Shown piece after piece: positions 24,694 to 26,917 of a DNA stretch of 26,917 bases. Source of the stretch: Betaproteobacteria bacterium (lineage in GTDB: Bacteria > Pseudomonadota > Gammaproteobacteria > Burkholderiales > Usitatibacteraceae). The DNA lies in assembly GCA_025362705.1 (NCBI GenBank), contig JANYFH010000181.1, positions 1 to 26,917 on the forward strand. The letters run 5' to 3'. Positions within the stretch are counted from its first letter, which is position 1. Each line of letters begins with the position of its first letter. The position numbers and the translations under genes were made by a program. The notes under the pieces are model-generated. The model searched no databases, was not told the DNA's origin, and saw nothing but the letters and a program-made list of their open reading frames with translations.

Positions 24694-25278
24694 TCAGGAT
24701 TTCGAGAGCAGTTTCAACGCTTGTCGAATACCGTCTGATACCGCCACCTCGTTCGGCAACTGTTTAATTGCATACAACGCCTCTTTCTCGTTGTAACCCA
24801 GCGAAATCAGCGCGTTCAAAATATCGGCGGCCGAAGACGGCTTCGCTGCATCGCCGCCAACGGTAATGTGGACATTGACCTTGAGTTTGTCTTTTAATTC
24901 CAGCAACAGTCTTTCTGCAGTTTTCTTGCCTATGCCCGGGACTTTGGTCAAACGGCCACCTTCCTGTGTCGCCACCGCTTCGGCCAGATCGTTTACACTC
25001 ATGCCGGACAACACAGCCAGTCCGACTTTGGGGCCGACGCCACTGACTTTGAGAAGTTGTTTGAAGGTCGCGCGCTCGGCCACTGTGCCAAAACCGTAGA
25101 GCAGGTGAGCATCCTCGCGGACGATCAGTTGGGTAAACAGCGCGACCTTCTCGCCAATTTTCGGCAAATTGTAAAATGTGCTCATCGGGACATCGACTTC
25201 GTAACCAACACCACCCACGTCTAGCAGCACCTGAGGCGGATTCTTCTCAAGCAGCACACCTTCGATCCGACCGATCAT
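24694..25278 (-). CDS. ruvA: Holliday junction-binding subunit RuvA
   Basis: Tetrameric protein that binds the four-way junction and loads RuvB. The ATG at 25278 gives 194 residues starting MIGRIEGVLLEKNPPQVLLD, the family's OB-fold start. Two helix-hairpin-helix motifs follow (LLKVSGVGPKVGLAVLSG and LTKVPGIGKKTAERLLLE), then a flexible linker and a C-terminal RuvB-binding domain ending IRQALKLLSKS. A GGAGG site lies upstream. The start overlaps the ruvC stop by 4 nt (ATGA). An upstream in-frame extension of 28 codons overlaps ruvC and is not used. Confidence 0.97.
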   Translation of the reverse strand: MIGRIEGVLLEKNPPQVLLDVGGVGYEVDVPMSTFYNLPKIGEKVALFTQLIVREDAHLLYGFGTVAERATFKQLLKVSGVGPKVGLAVLSGMSVNDLAEAVATQEGGRLTKVPGIGKKTAERLLLELKDKLKVNVHITVGGDAAKPSSAADILNALISLGYNEKEALYAIKQLPNEVAVSDGIRQALKLLSKS

Positions 25279-25793
25279 TTCACCAACCTCCCACCCTTGA
25301 CCCGAAAACCCCGCGTGCTCATTCCACCAAGTGCGCCGCCATGCGCGTGGCAAATCGCACAAGCCAGCGCGTCGGCCGCATCGGCGCTCGGGTAGCCCGA
25401 CAGCTTCAACAATCGTTTCACCATTTCCTGCACCTGCTCTTTTGTTGCGTGGCCATTGCCGACCACCGCTTGTTTCACCTGTAGCGCAGTGTATTCGGAA
25501 ACCGGCAGATTCTGTGCCACAGCCGCACAGATCGCCGCACCCCGTGCTTGGCCGAGCAACAATGTCGACTGCGGATTGATATTGACGAACACTTTTTCCA
25601 CGGCGACTTCACCGGGTTCGTAACGCGCAATGACTTCCTGCACGGAATTGAGAATATTCTTCAGCCGGTCCGGCAATTCGCCATCCGGCGACTTGATGCA
25701 CCCACAAGTGATATAGGTCAGTGTGGAACCGACTTTTTCGATCACGCCGTAGCCGGTGACGCGCAAGCCTGGATCAAGGCCCAGTATCTTCAC
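25275..25793 (-). CDS. ruvC: Holliday junction resolvase RuvC
   Basis: Dimeric endonuclease that cuts Holliday junctions symmetrically. The 172 residues carry the four catalytic carboxylates: Asp7 (ILGLDPG), Glu66 (VAVEKVF), Asp138 and Asp141 (SADAADALA). It begins with GTG at 25793, 19 bp after the YbjQ-family gene, and shares ATGA with ruvA. Length and motifs are normal, so it should be active. The basic C-terminus (GFRVKGGRLVK) fits DNA binding. Confidence 0.97.
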   Translation of the reverse strand: MKILGLDPGLRVTGYGVIEKVGSTLTYITCGCIKSPDGELPDRLKNILNSVQEVIARYEPGEVAVEKVFVNINPQSTLLLGQARGAAICAAVAQNLPVSEYTALQVKQAVVGNGHATKEQVQEMVKRLLKLSGYPSADAADALACAICHAHGGALGGMSTRGFRVKGGRLVK

Positions 25794-25812
25794 TCAATCA
25801 CCAACGCATCCA

Positions 25813-26127
25813 TCAAAGATCCTCAATCACCACCGCAGTACCGGAAACTGAAACCATTACCATGCCTCGACCGCTGCCATGAATGATGTAGTCGATGCGC
25901 GCGCCGACAATTGCATTCGCACCCACCTGTTCGGCCCCCTGCATGGCACCGCGCAAGGCGTTATCCCGCACACCGGGGATTGCCTTGTGATATGTATCCG
26001 AAAAACTCGTCACCGGTTTTTCGGATACGAGTTGCACTTCAGCGCTCGCCTCACCCGTGACGAGGCCCAGATAACGCGCAATGCGTTTGCCTTCGATATT
26101 GGACGTGGTCGTAATCAGTATTGTCAT
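25813..26127 (-). CDS. YbjQ/UPF0145 family protein
   Basis: Cytoplasmic protein of 104 residues with the YbjQ-family pattern: ILITTTSNIEGKRIARYLG at the start, a middle R-D-N-A-L-R-G-A-M segment, then G-A-N-A-I-V-G-A-R-I-D-Y and a final beta-hairpin G-M-V-M-V-S-V-S-G-T-A-V. The fold is called a 'putative heavy-metal-binding domain' and forms pentamers in known structures, but the function is unknown. Its ATG directly follows the yebC stop (TGA-ATG), and ruvC starts 19 bp downstream, so it is embedded in the yebC–ruvC operon. Confidence 0.88.
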   Translation of the reverse strand: MTILITTTSNIEGKRIARYLGLVTGEASAEVQLVSEKPVTSFSDTYHKAIPGVRDNALRGAMQGAEQVGANAIVGARIDYIIHGSGRGMVMVSVSGTAVVIEDL

Positions 26128-26856
26128 TCAGGCTTCATCCATCACGGCGGAGGTATAGACATCCTGCACGTCGTCGAGCGCCTCAATCGCGTCGAGCAGT
26201 TTCTGCATTTTCACTGCGTCGTCACCGGCCAACACCGCTTCAGTAGTTGCTTTCATGGTGACTTCACCGAATTCCGATTTGAAGCCGGCTTTTTCCAGCG
26301 CGGCTTTCACGGCAATAAATTCGTATGGGCCGGTCACGACTTCGAACGAGCCGTCATCGTTGCTGACGACATCCTCTGCACCCGATTCCAGCGCCGCTTC
26401 CATGAGTTTGTCTTCATTCGTTCCCGGCGCGAACAGCAAGGTGCCACAATGCTTGAAGAGGAACGCGACTGAACCGTCAGTGCCCATATTGCCGCCGTAC
26501 TTTGAAAACGCGTGGCGCACCTCAGCCACGGTACGGACACGGTTGTCCGTCATACAGTCGACCATCACCGCCGCACCTGCAATCCCGTACCCCTCGTAGC
26601 GAATTTCCTCGTAATTCACACCTTCCAGTTCACCAGCACCGCGCTTGATGGCGCGCTCAACGGTGTCCTTGGGCATGTTGTTCTCGTAGGCCTTGTCCAT
26701 CGCCAGGCGCAAACGTGGATTGCTGCCGGATTCACCTCCGCCGATACGCGAGGCAACGGTAATTTCCTTGATGAGGCGCGTAAAAATTTTGCCCCGCTTG
26801 GAGTCCTGACGACCTTTGCGGTGCTGGATGTTTGCCCACTTACTGTGTCCTGCCAT
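26128..26856 (-). CDS. yebC: YebC/PmpR family protein
   Basis: Cytoplasmic protein of 242 residues with the invariant start MAGHSKWANIQHRKG, a basic first domain (RQDSKRGKIFTRL) and the later G-G-N-M-G-T-D-G-S-V-A-F-L-F motif. The family was long annotated as transcriptional regulators; YebC-type proteins are also reported to help ribosomes through proline-rich stalls, which is relevant given the proline-rich TonB and TolA encoded here (inference). It is the first gene of the block with ruvCAB. The 61 bp upstream in the window show no clear promoter. Confidence 0.95.
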   Translation of the reverse strand: MAGHSKWANIQHRKGRQDSKRGKIFTRLIKEITVASRIGGGESGSNPRLRLAMDKAYENNMPKDTVERAIKRGAGELEGVNYEEIRYEGYGIAGAAVMVDCMTDNRVRTVAEVRHAFSKYGGNMGTDGSVAFLFKHCGTLLFAPGTNEDKLMEAALESGAEDVVSNDDGSFEVVTGPYEFIAVKAALEKAGFKSEFGEVTMKATTEAVLAGDDAVKMQKLLDAIEALDDVQDVYTSAVMDEA

Positions 26857-26917
26857 GTTTTGATCTCAACAAAATTCAATATGTAATGTTAACATTCACT
26901 CACGTTGCCGCCGCAGT

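Overview
The window looks like a chromosomal segment of a betaproteobacterium, probably of the Burkholderiales/Nitrosomonadales type. The evidence is gene order rather than any single marker: hda–HAD phosphatase–pcnB at the left end and the long block yebC–ybjQ–ruvCAB–ybgC–tolQRAB–pal–cpoB–queE–queC at the right end are arrangements typical of that group. The proteins also look betaproteobacterial (for example Hda starting MKQLILDLIP). Base composition is moderately GC-rich, with an AT-richer patch near 11.6–12.7 kb.

Layout. (1) 1–2504, minus strand: hda, a HAD-IB phosphatase and the 5' part of pcnB, tightly packed. (2) 2541–7217, minus strand: a dedicated TonB system in the order exbD–tonB–TonB-dependent receptor–exbB, ending in a clear intrinsic terminator. 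Upstream are a good sigma-70 promoter and a perfect palindrome (CTGACCA-TT-TGGTCAG) matching the core of the E. coli RutR (uracil-responsive) box. (3) 7218–10402: a lipoprotein 5'-nucleotidase (minus) and a divergent NupC-type nucleoside symporter (plus). Together, 2 and 3 could form a complete path for scavenging nucleotides: outer-membrane uptake, periplasmic dephosphorylation, inner-membrane nucleoside import. This is the most interesting system in the window; the receptor's ligand is inferred from context only.

(4) 10520–12925: tRNA-Lys(TTT) with a textbook promoter and terminator, followed by an AT-richer insert of about 2.2 kb carrying a GT2 glycosyltransferase, apparent gene debris and a GNAT acetyltransferase. 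The insert is closed by a second, imperfect copy of the tRNA 3' end plus its terminator (about 64 bp). This is the footprint of site-specific integration at a tRNA gene, with no integrase left. (5) 12956–15513, plus strand: an MFS transporter, an EthD-family protein and a probable outer-membrane protein. (6) 15567–16685, minus: a YeeE/YedE (TsuA-like) sulfur-compound transporter.

(7) 16782–26856, minus strand: one long conserved block. It runs yebC, a YbjQ-family gene, the Holliday-junction genes ruvC, ruvA and ruvB, the acyl-CoA thioesterase ybgC, the cell-envelope Tol–Pal machine (tolQ, tolR, tolA, tolB, pal, cpoB) and the queuosine-precursor genes queE and queC. Many junctions overlap by 1–7 nt, suggesting translational coupling. 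The window therefore contains two separate proton-motive-force-driven envelope machines, ExbBD–TonB and TolQRA.
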